Source: JABMQF01 sp964563755 (GTDB taxonomy: Archaea > Nanobdellota > Nanobdellia > Woesearchaeales > UBA11576). From it: a DNA stretch of 64,000 bases. Position 1 is the stretch's first letter. Every line of letters starts with the position of its first letter. Under the pieces are notes generated by a model that worked only from the letters and a program-made list of their open reading frames with translations, had not been told where the DNA came from and ran no database searches. Shown piece by piece: positions 51,033 through 59,354 of the stretch. The stretch spans positions 9,567 to 73,566 of the forward strand of contig CAZLYC010000008.1 of NCBI GenBank assembly GCA_964563755.1, read 5' to 3'. Made by a program: the position numbers and the translations under genes.

Positions 51033-52178
51033 ATGGATGAATGCAAAAGAACAGCAAATACTGTCATTGCACTAGTATTTACTTTTATTTTGGCATCAAG
51101 CGGAATTGCAATGCCTATAGGTTCGGATGGTTCAACAGATGTTGTTGGTGAATCTGTTCCTGTAGAGAATCAAGCTCCAGTAGCTTCATTCACTTTTTCG
51201 CCTTCAAACGGAACCGCTCCTTTGAGCGTGATTTTCCAGGGCTCTGCAAGCTATGATGATGGAAGCATTGCAAGGCACACCTGGCACATATCAGGTCCTG
51301 AAGGTTTTGCATTCAACCTGCTGGATGTTTCAGGAGCTCCTGGAAGTGTTTCTGTTCTGTTGCCTTATGGAGGTCAGTACACAGTCATGCTTATTGTCCA
51401 GGACAATGAAGGAATAGCTCAGTTCGAGACAAAAAATCTTGTCTTGTCAGCTGGAGCGACAAGTTCCACAAATCAGACGCCCTCGGGGACTAACACGACG
51501 CAGAACACCACACAAAGTACAACTCAGAATACCACGCAGAATAATCAGACACAGTTGCCTACTCCGGTAATAAAAGATAGGACAGTTAAAGATCTAGAAT
51601 CATCTTCAGCGATAATAGTCTGGAAGACAGATATCGAATCAAACTCCAAGGTGCTTTACGGCACTGATAGGGATGACCTCGATGAATCTGAGAAGGAGAG
51701 CAGGTACAGGACGTCTCACTCTGTAGACCTGACTGATCTAGAGCCTCAGACAAAGTATTATTACAAGATAATATCTTGCACTGAGGAGGACAGGTGTGAT
51801 GAGGAAGGTGCTTCTTCTTTCATAACGCTGAAAGAGAGCACGACCACAAGCACTGTTGTTGATGACACTGACAGCTCAAGCTCCAGTTTCAGTTCAGCTG
51901 CTGCTTTGGAAGCATTGCTTGCGAAGCAGAAGTCTGCAAATAAGCAGGCTTCAGCAGGACAGCAGTCTGGGCAGGAGCAGGAAAGTCAGATAGTAGAGGA
52001 AGCCTCATCTGAAGCTGCTTCGGATGATGTTGAAGTCATCTACGCAGAAGGCCAGTTCATAGAGGTAGAGGAGGAAGTCTGCGGTTTCAGGTTCTTCTGG
52101 TTCTGCCTTTGGAAGGATACTATAGTGAAGAAGATACCCATACCGATACTTACTGGCGGTGTCCAATTTTTAATATAA
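51033..52178 (+). CDS. Secreted protein with PKD and fibronectin-III domains
   Basis: 381 residues from the ATG at 51033, preceded by GGAGGGTC, which decides this start over an earlier in-frame codon. Signal peptide about 1-27 (TVIALVFTFILASSGIAMP). A PKD domain covers about 45-140 (PVASFTFSPSNGTAPLSVIF, GQYTVMLIVQDN). An Asn/Thr/Gln linker rich in N-X-T sequons follows, then an FN3-like domain (SSAIIVWKTDIESNSKVLYG, LEPQTKYYYKI). A Ser/Gln/Glu-rich stretch leads to a C-terminal CGFRFFWFCLW segment. There is no obvious membrane anchor. It resembles the giant protein's PKD array in miniature and may be another surface-layer component. Confidence 0.82.
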   Translation: MDECKRTANTVIALVFTFILASSGIAMPIGSDGSTDVVGESVPVENQAPVASFTFSPSNGTAPLSVIFQGSASYDDGSIARHTWHISGPEGFAFNLLDVSGAPGSVSVLLPYGGQYTVMLIVQDNEGIAQFETKNLVLSAGATSSTNQTPSGTNTTQNTTQSTTQNTTQNNQTQLPTPVIKDRTVKDLESSSAIIVWKTDIESNSKVLYGTDRDDLDESEKESRYRTSHSVDLTDLEPQTKYYYKIISCTEEDRCDEEGASSFITLKESTTTSTVVDDTDSSSSSFSSAAALEALLAKQKSANKQASAGQQSGQEQESQIVEEASSEAASDDVEVIYAEGQFIEVEEEVCGFRFFWFCLWKDTIVKKIPIPILTGGVQFLI

Positions 52179-52262
52179 TTTTTTTTATTATGTTTATTTA
52201 GCTTTTTTCTTCTCTTTTTTGACCAGAAAGCTTTATAAATTGCTTTTATTTGTGATTTAAAT

Positions 52263-52787
52263 ATGTCGGACATAATACCAGAGGCCAATGCCCATCCTGC
52301 ATTCAGGCTTAAGTATAAAGGGATATTTGATTATGATAAGCTTACGACTTTCATCATACAATGGATGAAGGATAGGCATTTTGAGATAAATGAGAAGGTG
52401 CATAAGCACAAGATGTCCTGCCCTCATGGTTTTGAGATTGAGCGCGAGATACATGGGGAGAGGAAAATCAATGATTATTATCAGTATAAGGTCGAGGCCA
52501 AGATGCATCTTTGGGATGCGTTCGAGGTCGAGGCGATAAAGAACGGGAAGAAAGTGAGGCTCTGGAACGCGCGGATAGAGATTCAGCTCGGGTTTGATGT
52601 TGTTTGTGATTACTCTAACAAATGGTCAGAAACGGAGTTCAAGGAGAAACTCCTGAAGTTTTATAATAGGTATATAATAAAAAAGGAAATAATAATAAAG
52701 CACGGCGATGGACTGTATTATAAGCTGCTCAGCCTGAATACCCAGATAAAGAAGTTCCTTGAGATGGAGACCGGAGCGGAGTACTGA
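52263..52787 (+). CDS. Conserved-looking hypothetical, paralog 1 of a tandem pair
   Basis: 174 residues, soluble. It shares its general plan with the next gene: an N-terminal YKGIFDYDKLTTFIIQWMKD-like helix, a HGFEIEREIHGE strand pair, a VKVE/LWDAFEVEAI strand, KVRLWNARIEIQ, then LKFYNRYIIKKEI and a C-terminal helix ending FLEMETGAEY. TTTATAAAT near 52232 makes it leaderless. No signal peptide or membrane segment. I do not recognise a named family. A compact alpha/beta fold duplicated in tandem suggests a heterodimer (inference). Confidence 0.72.
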   Translation: MSDIIPEANAHPAFRLKYKGIFDYDKLTTFIIQWMKDRHFEINEKVHKHKMSCPHGFEIEREIHGERKINDYYQYKVEAKMHLWDAFEVEAIKNGKKVRLWNARIEIQLGFDVVCDYSNKWSETEFKEKLLKFYNRYIIKKEIIIKHGDGLYYKLLSLNTQIKKFLEMETGAEY

Positions 52788-52789
52788 AG

Positions 52790-53302
52790 ATGGTAGAGAG
52801 AAAGATTCTTGTGGATGAGGAGGGCCTGGATTATGAGGGCCTGTTCAACCTGCTTGAGCTCTACTCGGTCATAGACGACTTCATAAAGATAAAGGGCTAT
52901 GATAAGTTCGAGCCTCTGAATGAGGAGAATGTCCATCCTACAGGAAAGGAAATACACATTGTTGTCAGGCCGATGAAGTGGCATACTGATTATGTCAGGA
53001 AGGTCCTTAAGATAGACGTGCAGTTCAGCGAGGTCAAGGAAGTCGAGACAGAGGTCGACGGCGTCAAGGTTAAGCTGAACCAGGGCAAGATAAAGATCCT
53101 TTACTCGTGCTATCTTGAGACTGACTGGGAAGGAAGATGGGAGCAGAAGCCCGTATACTATTTCATACGCACGCTATTTGAGAAGTATTTCATGAGGATG
53201 CATATGAGGGATTTTGAGTCAGAGACAAGGTCAGACTTGAATGAGATTAAGGATAAGATGGGTTCTTTTTTGAATCTTTACAGGTTCAGGAAGGCGATAT
53301 AG
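52790..53302 (+). CDS. Conserved-looking hypothetical, paralog 2 of a tandem pair
   Basis: 170 residues, ATG 2 nt after the stop of paralog 1. Comparable blocks in the same order: LDYEGLFNLLELYSVIDDFI, TGKEIHIVVRPMKWHTDYVR, LKIDVQFSEVKEVE, VKLNQGKIKILYSCYLETDW, YYFIRTLFEKYFMRM and a C-terminal helix ending LNLYRFRKAI. Tight spacing implies translational coupling and equal dosage. Function unknown. Confidence 0.72.
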   Translation: MVERKILVDEEGLDYEGLFNLLELYSVIDDFIKIKGYDKFEPLNEENVHPTGKEIHIVVRPMKWHTDYVRKVLKIDVQFSEVKEVETEVDGVKVKLNQGKIKILYSCYLETDWEGRWEQKPVYYFIRTLFEKYFMRMHMRDFESETRSDLNEIKDKMGSFLNLYRFRKAI

Positions 53303-53348
53303 CTTGTTCTTACGGGATGATTTTTAATGGATTTTGGAGTGAATTTTT

Positions 53349-54656
53349 ATGGGATTTGAAGGATTTAATTTGAATGAGAATATTTTGAAAGCTGTAGCTG
53401 GTCTTGGTTTCAAGGAACCGACGCCTATACAGGAAAAGTGTATTCCTTTGATAAATGAAGGCAAGGATGTTGTCGGTCAGTCATTGACCGGCTCAGGCAA
53501 GACTGCCGCATTCGGGCTTCCTATACTTAACAGGATACAGAAAGGAAAGGGTCTTCAGGCCCTGGTCCTGACACCTACAAGAGAGCTTTGCGTGCAGGTG
53601 AGGGATGCTATTTCAGAGTTCGGATATCACATGCAGATGAATGTCTCTGCTGTTTACGGCGGCGTCGGCATCGAGCCCCAGATAAGCGCGATAAGGACGT
53701 CTGAGATTGTGGTCGGTACTCCTGGCAGGATACTGGACCATCTGCAGAGAAGGACGATAGACTTGAGGGGAATAAGGTTCCTTGTCATCGATGAGGCTGA
53801 CAAGATGTTCGAGATGGGTTTTATTGAGGATGTCGAGAAGATAATCGGCCAGACGCAGAAGGGAAGGCAGACTCTTCTTTTCAGCGCAACAATGTATTCT
53901 TCTGTTCTTGATCTTGTGAAGAAGCATCTGAGAGACCCTGTTGTTGTTAGGGAGCAGGTGTATGTTGACAGGAGTCTCTTGAGGCAGATATATTATGAAG
54001 TGCCTTTGCATGACAAGTTTTCGCTTCTGGTCCATCTGCTGAAGAACAAGACGCCAGGTCTTGCTATAGTCTTCTGCGGAACAAGGAGAGAAGTCGATAT
54101 AATATCAAGGAACATCGCATTGCAGGGCATAAAGACATTGGCAGTCCATGGAGGGCTTAGCCAGAATAAGAGGTCATTCGCAGTCAACTCCCTTAAGGAA
54201 GGCGAGATTCCTGTCCTTGTCGCGACAGATGTCGCTGCGCGAGGGTTGGATATAAGCAACATCTCTCACATCTATAATTATGATGTGCCTAAGAGTTCCC
54301 AGGACTACGTTCATAGGATAGGCAGGACAGCAAGAGCAGGCCACAAGGGTGACGCAGTAACTCTTCTGACTGAGAGGGATCATGATAATTTCAGGAGAGT
54401 CCTGTCAGACAGCACAATACAGATTGCGAAGTTGCAATTGCCTGATTTTGATAAGATCAAGTTCAATACTGGCAGGGATAGGCGTGGAAGTTTCAGGCCG
54501 CATAGCGATGGTGGATTCCGTGGCAGGCCGCGTTTCGGAAGAGCAAGACAGACGGGTTCTGGAGAACGGGTCTACAGTAGAGAGAGGAGCGATAACGATT
54601 CCTTCAGGCGTGAGCGTCCGGAATTCAAGCCGCCCAGGTTCGGCAACGCAGGATGA
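53349..54656 (+). CDS. DEAD-box RNA helicase with RG-rich tail
   Basis: 435 residues. Q motif FKEPTPIQEK, Walker A SLTGSGKT (45-52), PTRELCVQ (Ia), TPGRILDH (Ib), DEAD (148-151), SAT, ATDVAARGLDIS (V) and HRIGRTARAG (VI) are all present. The last 60 residues are rich in Arg, Gly, Phe and Ser (RGRPRFGRARQ), a typical RNA-binding extension. It probably acts in RNA remodelling, ribosome assembly or RNA decay. The upstream region has only a weak TATA-like TTTTTAATGG. The gene is 46 nt after the paralog pair and may be transcribed with it. Confidence 0.92.
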   Translation: MGFEGFNLNENILKAVAGLGFKEPTPIQEKCIPLINEGKDVVGQSLTGSGKTAAFGLPILNRIQKGKGLQALVLTPTRELCVQVRDAISEFGYHMQMNVSAVYGGVGIEPQISAIRTSEIVVGTPGRILDHLQRRTIDLRGIRFLVIDEADKMFEMGFIEDVEKIIGQTQKGRQTLLFSATMYSSVLDLVKKHLRDPVVVREQVYVDRSLLRQIYYEVPLHDKFSLLVHLLKNKTPGLAIVFCGTRREVDIISRNIALQGIKTLAVHGGLSQNKRSFAVNSLKEGEIPVLVATDVAARGLDISNISHIYNYDVPKSSQDYVHRIGRTARAGHKGDAVTLLTERDHDNFRRVLSDSTIQIAKLQLPDFDKIKFNTGRDRRGSFRPHSDGGFRGRPRFGRARQTGSGERVYSRERSDNDSFRRERPEFKPPRFGNAG

Positions 54657-54718
54657 TTGTGTTGCATAATCTTATTTTTATTTTATTATCTGTATTCTAA
54701 GCAGGCTTATCTTATTTA

Positions 54719-54814
54719 GTGACGCCACCTAGCGAGCGTCGATTAAAACATCAAATCATGTTGTAGCTGGGCAAACAACCTTTTGTTTCAGAAGCAGTGC
54801 GAGCGCAGCGTCAC
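54719..54814 (+). repeat. Dispersed structured element, copy B
   Basis: GTGACGC (54719-54725) pairs with GCGTCAC (54808-54814). The core CCTAGCGAGC follows the left arm, and GCGAGCG precedes the right arm. The left GACGC can alternatively pair with the local GCGTC after the core, mirroring ATGC/GCAT in copy A with different bases. It lies between the helicase gene and the tRNA-Leu promoter. Confidence 0.7.
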
Positions 54815-54826
54815 GATACTGGAAAT

Positions 54827-54837
54827 GTTTATAAACA
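54827..54837 (+). promoter_or_regulatory. TATA box of tRNA-Leu
   Basis: GTTTATAAAC, about 32-42 nt before the mature 5' end. Confidence 0.5.
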
Positions 54838-54868
54838 GCCATATTTTGTGTTCAACTACCATTCACAT

Positions 54869-55016
54869 GTGGGGGTGGCAGAGTCTGGTCAAATGCGCAG
54901 GACTTAAGCCCATCGGGGATACTTGCCTCGAAGCAAGACATCCTGTCCCTTAGTGGGTTCGAGACAGACTTGACTTAGCGCAGGTCTGCGAAAAGGTTCA
55001 AATCCCTTCCCCCACA
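54869..55016 (+). tRNA. tRNA-Leu (anticodon UAA) with two insertions
   Basis: Acceptor GTGGGGG pairs with CCCCCAC at 55009-55015; the discriminator is A and no CCA is encoded. D arm GCA...TGC. The anticodon stem CAGGA/TCCTG holds loop CTTAAG-A with anticodon TAA (54905-54907). A 31-nt intron after position 37 (54909-54939) is the canonical archaeal site. The variable arm TCCC...GGGTTCG is followed by an extra stretch of about 30 nt (54962-54991) holding a CAGAC/GTCTG hairpin, before the T arm (loop TTCAAAT). Without both insertions the molecule would be about 87 nt, normal for tRNA-Leu. The T stem has one A-C mismatch. Confidence 0.85.
54909..54939 (+). other. Canonical tRNA intron (position 37/38)
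   Basis: The 31-nt intron contains a CTTGC/GCAAG hairpin. GGAT within it can pair with ATCC at the start of exon 2, as expected for a bulge-helix-bulge-type splice site. Confidence 0.75.
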
Positions 55017-55029
55017 TTTTTTTTTAAAT

Positions 55030-55071
55030 AAGACCCTCGGGATTAAACGTGCAGAGGGTCTTGTTTTTCTT
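55030..55071 (+). terminator. Hairpin terminator after tRNA-Leu
   Basis: AAGACCCTC (55030-55038) and GAGGGTCTT (55054-55062) form a perfect 9-bp stem with a 15-nt loop, followed by GTTTTTCTT. A run of nine Ts also lies directly after the tRNA (55017-55025). This looks like a bacterial-style intrinsic terminator, uncommon in archaea. Confidence 0.6.
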
Positions 55072-55148
55072 ATTCGGAATGATTCCGGTTTTTGTCTCTA
55101 AACTTTTTTAAATCTCAAAAACATTTTTTTATTGTGAAAAAAAGAGAA

Positions 55149-55910
55149 ATGCTGTGTCGTGAAGATTTCCTAAGCAGTTATGAGAATTCTTCCGCTGTTT
55201 CTAAGAACAATTTCGTAATGAATTTCTTTCCGATTCTGTATGATGATGTCCTTGCTGAAGATTATGCTTATCTTGTAGGTAAGATTATGGGTGATGGAAA
55301 CTTAGACAGAGTATTCACTATGCGTTTCATCGGTAACGAGGAGGACATGCAGGTTTTAAAGGAATTTATCACAAGCAAGTTCAAGATAAGTCCGCTTCGT
55401 TTTTCAATAAGACGAAGAGTCAATAAAGAAGTTTCATATTTGTTGCAGGTTAACTGTGCTTTCTTAGGCAGGATATTGTTTTTATTAGGTGCGCCAAGGG
55501 GAAATAAGACTCTAACAGATTTTTCAGTCCCGTCTTGGATTCTGAAACGAAAAAGATGCACAAGGAGATTCCTTCAGGCCATATTGGAAGATGAGTTATC
55601 CACAATCAAGATAGAGAAGTGTAACTATGCGGTAAGTCCTATTTTAAAGATGAATAAGAAAGAGGAGTTAATTGTCAATCATAAAAAATTTATGGAACAA
55701 GTCAAAAATGCAATAGAGTCGTTCGGCGTGACTTGTGGTGGTATTTCAAAGCCAATAAAGTGCGAATATTCTGTGGCTTTGTACTTTCATATAGACCGCA
55801 ATAAGAGCAATATAATAAGATTCAAAGAGAAGATAGGGTTTAGGTTGAACAAGGATAAGATAAGAAATCTTGAAGATTGTTATGCTGTCCTTATTCAGAG
55901 CAATCGTTGA
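55149..55910 (+). CDS. Stand-alone LAGLIDADG homing endonuclease-like protein
   Basis: About 253 residues from the ATG at 55149; an in-frame GTG at 55134 or TTG at 55092 is possible. The first LAGLIDADG motif is YLVGKIMGDG (41-50) followed by FTMRFIGNEEDMQVLKEFI, typical of the family. A weaker second motif is FLQAILEDE, so it may act as a monomer with a degenerate second half. These enzymes cut at intron or intein insertion sites, or serve as maturases. It lies directly downstream of tRNA-Leu with two insertions, but is not inside the intron. Codon use is more A/T-rich than most neighbours, suggesting mobility. Confidence 0.75.
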   Translation: MLCREDFLSSYENSSAVSKNNFVMNFFPILYDDVLAEDYAYLVGKIMGDGNLDRVFTMRFIGNEEDMQVLKEFITSKFKISPLRFSIRRRVNKEVSYLLQVNCAFLGRILFLLGAPRGNKTLTDFSVPSWILKRKRCTRRFLQAILEDELSTIKIEKCNYAVSPILKMNKKEELIVNHKKFMEQVKNAIESFGVTCGGISKPIKCEYSVALYFHIDRNKSNIIRFKEKIGFRLNKDKIRNLEDCYAVLIQSNR

Positions 55911-56003
55911 AATTCAGCACTATTTTTCCGGTATTGCTTACCAGCAGGTTATTTTTAGCATATCCTGGCAATGTTCGGTGAGGCAAACGTAGTTTATTTC
56001 TCA

Positions 56004-56033
56004 TTAGTAGTTAAAAAAGAAAGGTTTATATTT
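56004..56033 (+). promoter_or_regulatory. Extended promoter of the Fic gene
   Basis: TTAGTAGTTAAAAAAGAAA followed by GGTTTATATTT. Fits the AGTnAC-like/GAAAG-TATA layout seen at several other genes. The predicted transcript start is within a few bases of the ATG at 56056. Confidence 0.5.
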
Positions 56034-56055
56034 CGTGTGGCTTGTTTTTTTCATC

Positions 56056-57012
56056 ATGTATCGCGAAACTATAGAAGGGATTGACGCAATCATATCGAGA
56101 ATAAACACGCATCCTGATTATTCATGCAGGAGGAAGGCTCACGCTTTCAATGCGGTAAGAGTCGAAGCTTCAAAGCACTCAGTGAGCATTGAGTTTGCTG
56201 CGGGCAGTGTGGAAGGTAAGCTTTCTAGGAAGAGGCGTTCGGATGCGATAGAGAATATTGAGAAGGCTCGTGAATACCTTGCAAGAGAAGGTTTGTCGCT
56301 CGGTTCCCTATCAGGTCTGGGAAACATAATTGAGCCTGAAGGTCAGCCTTTCAAGAATTTCAGGAATACTGACGTCATGTTCGGCGGTTTTGCTCCTCCC
56401 TCTCCGGGCGAAGTGATATATCGTATGAAAAACCTTGTTGATATACTCAACAGTTGGGAATCTCATCCAGTCATCCGTGCTTCTGAGGCTCACTTGAGTT
56501 TTGTGATGATTCATCCGTATAAAGATGGCAATGGCCGCGCTGCAAGACTGATACAGAATTTCTGTCTTGAACAGAGAGGATATCCTCCTGCATTGATGCA
56601 TGAGGGTGAGCGTGCGGTTTACCTTAAGATATTGGGCAGGGCATTGAGTGATAGGTATGCAGGCCATTCAAGCATGTACAGCCAGTCTGTTGCTGAACAG
56701 AGATTTCACGAATTCATAGCTGCAAAGGTATTGGATTCTGCAGTCAAGATTGAGAGTGAACTTAAGAGAAGGAATAGGTACATGGTGGATTTTGATACTT
56801 CTGTCGATAAGCCTGCACTTTATAATGTTGCTACAAGGATCAGGAACAAGGCGCGGCGTGATACTCGTGAGGGTGTCAGTGTGAGCCTGAAGAAGGATGG
56901 CAACAAGCATTGGATGGAGATAACGGGTGAGATTGACCTGCGTGAGATAAGGAAGACTCTTGAATCCTCAGGCGAGCGTCTGGGTGCAGGGTTCAGGATT
57001 AAGAAAGGATGA
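56056..57012 (+). CDS. Fic-domain protein (putative AMP-transferase)
   Basis: 318 residues from the ATG at 56056. The Fic core HPYKDGNGRAARLIQ (H153 onward) matches HPFxxGNGR; H153 is the catalytic base and D157 binds Mg. An N-terminal block FAAGSVEGKLS resembles the Fic_N autoinhibitory helix, keeping Glu (E53) but with Ala where Ser/Thr is usual. Fic proteins transfer AMP or other phosphate-containing groups to hydroxyls of target proteins. The C-terminal 110 residues (from about 210) form a separate domain, not recognised. The HprK-like gene starts 6 nt downstream, so they are co-expressed. Confidence 0.87.
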   Translation: MYRETIEGIDAIISRINTHPDYSCRRKAHAFNAVRVEASKHSVSIEFAAGSVEGKLSRKRRSDAIENIEKAREYLAREGLSLGSLSGLGNIIEPEGQPFKNFRNTDVMFGGFAPPSPGEVIYRMKNLVDILNSWESHPVIRASEAHLSFVMIHPYKDGNGRAARLIQNFCLEQRGYPPALMHEGERAVYLKILGRALSDRYAGHSSMYSQSVAEQRFHEFIAAKVLDSAVKIESELKRRNRYMVDFDTSVDKPALYNVATRIRNKARRDTREGVSVSLKKDGNKHWMEITGEIDLREIRKTLESSGERLGAGFRIKKG

Positions 57013-57018
57013 TTGATC

Positions 57019-57498
57019 ATGCGGGATGACACGAGAGAGGATTATGTGACCTTGTATGGTAACGGATTATACTATCCGAAAAAGGATAAAGGCATTCTTC
57101 TTGTAGGCTCGACGAATGCAGGCAAGAGCACAATCGCATATGAGTTAGTGATGAATTACTGCTTTCTTTTTGTAGGGGATGATTTTGTATCTCTTCACAA
57201 GAAGTCGAATACCTTTTCATGGGGCTCCATGCAGATGGGTTCGGACCGTGTTGCGCTGTGTGTATCCGGAGAAGTCAGGGATATAGAGATTCCTCATGAC
57301 AGGATAAAGTCTGAGGCGCATCTTGACCTCGCAGTTTTCATAGAGAAGATTTCCTACGATGTTAATTCTTTTGATTGTAATATGAGGGCAGGCGCAACTC
57401 TGTCCTATCTGGATGATGCAAAAATACCTGTCAAGAGATTCAGAATAAAGGAAAACGATTTGAAAGGCACAATAGAAGATATATTAAAAATAATTTGA
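57019..57498 (+). CDS. HPr-kinase-like P-loop protein
   Basis: 159 residues; the ATG at 57019 is chosen over an upstream TTG because GGATGA lies 7 nt before it. The Walker A is VGSTNAGKST (K36), followed by a helix and VGDDFVSLHKKS (D54, D55), the same spacing as the HprK C-terminal domain where GDSGIGKSE is followed by ADD. The full HprK N-terminal domain and its later signature are not seen, so it is an HprK-like minimal P-loop protein. No PTS genes are visible in the window. Pairing with Fic suggests protein modification or control of it (inference). Confidence 0.75.
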   Translation: MRDDTREDYVTLYGNGLYYPKKDKGILLVGSTNAGKSTIAYELVMNYCFLFVGDDFVSLHKKSNTFSWGSMQMGSDRVALCVSGEVRDIEIPHDRIKSEAHLDLAVFIEKISYDVNSFDCNMRAGATLSYLDDAKIPVKRFRIKENDLKGTIEDILKII

Positions 57499-57507
57499 AT
57501 GATTTTT

Positions 57508-57801
57508 TTATTGGACTAGTCCAAGAAGTTTCTTCTTTTTTTCCCTAAGCTCAGCGAGCTTGTTTCTCCAGACTTCTTTCTGTTTCCTGTTCTCTTGGAG
57601 TTCCAGGTATAGCTGCTTGTTCTTCTCTATTGACTGTTTGTAGTTAGCATTTACGTCTCTTATCTCCTGCTTGACCTGGTCGACTTCGTTGACATTTATA
57701 GTCCTGACCGGGTGCAATTTCCTGTGCTCTTCTATATCTGCAGGATTGAGCTTTCCATCTTTAACAAGCTGCTTCTCCTCTTCTGTAAGAACGATTCCCA
57801 T
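57508..57801 (-). CDS. Small coiled-coil protein
   Basis: 97 residues. An N-terminal acidic helix (MGIVLTEEEKQLVKDGKLNP), then VRTINVNEVDQVKQEIRD and a long charged helix (NKQLYLELQENRKQKEVWRN) with heptad-like spacing to the C-terminus. Convergent with the HprK-like gene, with 9 nt between stop codons. The family is not recognised; plausible as a small structural or RNA-associated protein. Confidence 0.65.
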   Translation of the reverse strand: MGIVLTEEEKQLVKDGKLNPADIEEHRKLHPVRTINVNEVDQVKQEIRDVNANYKQSIEKNKQLYLELQENRKQKEVWRNKLAELREKKKKLLGLVQ

Positions 57802-57989
57802 TGTAAAATCACCTTTGGTTTATCTCCTTTTAGGCTAATGATTTTATTGGTTTATTATAAAGGTTATTATTGGTGTATATTTTGCATTTTTGATAAAAAA
57901 AGCCTTGAAAATGGTTATATAGGCGCTTAATCTGTGTTTTTCTTGATTTTATCTGTATCTGGGTGTTGAGAGATAGAAGGGTGGGAACA

Positions 57990-59354
57990 GTGTCTTCCGA
58001 GAAAAAGCTAGAAAGCAAGGTATCTTCTTTAAACAGGCTGAGTTCTGAAGAGAGGAAAGTGCTTGATAAGAAGATCATACCATCTTACATTGATTTTCTT
58101 TCAAAAGCCAACACTCCTGAGAGATGTGTGAATGAGGTCTGCAAGCTGGCTGAAGAAGCAGGACTTGTGGAATATGAAGAAGGCATGAAAAAAGCAGAAG
58201 GTTGTGCTGGTTTTTACATGCGTGATGCATCAAGGAGGCAGTTCTCGATTGTCCTTTATGGAGAGCGTAGAGCAACAGATGGCATTTCATTTCTTGTTTC
58301 GCATGATGACACGCCTTGCCTGAATCTTCGCGAGCATCCGTTGAAGATAGGACCTGAAGGCGTTGTACTTATGGCAAAGCCTTACGGAGGGATATGGAAT
58401 CATCAGTGGCTGGATTCCAAGGTTGATGTTGTCACGACTTTCTTTGACGGACAGGATTACAAGGATTTTTCTCTCCATGGATTGCTTTCTGACAGGAGCA
58501 TACATATATCTCCGCCAGATCTGACTGACAAGGATTGGGAAGAGCTTTTCCCTCATAAGATGTATCAGGTAATGACAGGGATAGGTTCGAAGAGAAAATT
58601 CTTGGACTTGCTAAGAAAAGCAGGTGCTGATGAGCTCTCTTTTTTCAAGGATGCATGGTATGTCGTGCCGTCAGAGAAAGGAACAAGGATAGGAGATATG
58701 ATTGCGGCTTATGGGCATGATGACAGGGCTTGCGTCTACTCGACTGTCGTTTCGGCTTTGGGTTCGACTGGCAGGACATTCCCCTGCATAATATACGGTG
58801 AATCAAAAGAGGAGATAGGCAGCACTGGAATCGATGGTTCACTCGGCCCTTTTTTTAATTCTTCAGTCGATGCGCTTCTGAAAGCGGAAGGCGTGCCTGA
58901 GAAGGATATCTCTGCTGCGCTGGAACGTCGTGTGTTCTCTGGTTCGAGGGCTCTTTCATGTGATTGCGATGTCGCTCTGACAAATCTTGATATAGATGTC
59001 TATGAGGAGACTGACGATGAGGATGTTGCGGTTCGATTCGGTAAAGGAGTGTCCCTTGTCAATTGCCGCGGAGGAGGTTACGGCGGGAACGCGAATCTTG
59101 TGACTTCAGAGATGGCCTCTTACATAATGGATCTGTTCAAGAAATCAAGAGTGTTATACCAGACTTCAGAATCCCCTCCGCTGATATCTGATGTTGGCGG
59201 GACTGTGGCTGTTTTCTTCTCGCAGAGAGGAATTCCTGTCATTGATGTTGGGCCTCCTGTCGGGAACATGCACGGAAAGAATCCGTTCATGCATGCAGGA
59301 GATTTCGCCCAGGCACTGAAAGCGTACAGCGTTTTTATACAGAGGAAGAGATGA
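57990..59354 (+). CDS. M18-family metalloaminopeptidase
   Basis: About 454 residues from the GTG at 57990, preferred because AGGGTGGG lies 5 nt before it; an earlier in-frame GTG at 57963 exists. Metal-site motifs of M18 (aspartyl aminopeptidase family) are in order: SHDDTPCL, YGGIWNHQWLD, GHDDRACV, ESKEEIGSTG, SCDCDVAL and a late NMHGKNPF with the final His. Candidate di-metal ligands (His, Asp, Glu, Asp, His) are all visible. M18 enzymes remove N-terminal acidic residues and assemble into dodecamers. The family is better known from bacteria and eukaryotes, so presence here may reflect transfer. Confidence 0.82.
   Translation: MSSEKKLESKVSSLNRLSSEERKVLDKKIIPSYIDFLSKANTPERCVNEVCKLAEEAGLVEYEEGMKKAEGCAGFYMRDASRRQFSIVLYGERRATDGISFLVSHDDTPCLNLREHPLKIGPEGVVLMAKPYGGIWNHQWLDSKVDVVTTFFDGQDYKDFSLHGLLSDRSIHISPPDLTDKDWEELFPHKMYQVMTGIGSKRKFLDLLRKAGADELSFFKDAWYVVPSEKGTRIGDMIAAYGHDDRACVYSTVVSALGSTGRTFPCIIYGESKEEIGSTGIDGSLGPFFNSSVDALLKAEGVPEKDISAALERRVFSGSRALSCDCDVALTNLDIDVYEETDDEDVAVRFGKGVSLVNCRGGGYGGNANLVTSEMASYIMDLFKKSRVLYQTSESPPLISDVGGTVAVFFSQRGIPVIDVGPPVGNMHGKNPFMHAGDFAQALKAYSVFIQRKR

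Noticed and set aside
54962..55016. Separate overlapping tRNA starting in the variable region
   Set aside because: Only one acceptor stem and one T arm exist; the extra hairpin is better explained as an insertion in tRNA-Leu.
55920..55990. Possible degenerate inverted repeat (TTGCTTACC / GGTGAGGCAA)
   Set aside because: Several mismatches and no core motif; not distinguishable from chance.
57508..57801. Coiled-coil protein as an antitoxin for Fic
   Set aside because: It is on the opposite strand and convergent, so it is not co-transcribed with Fic, and no antitoxin motif is seen.
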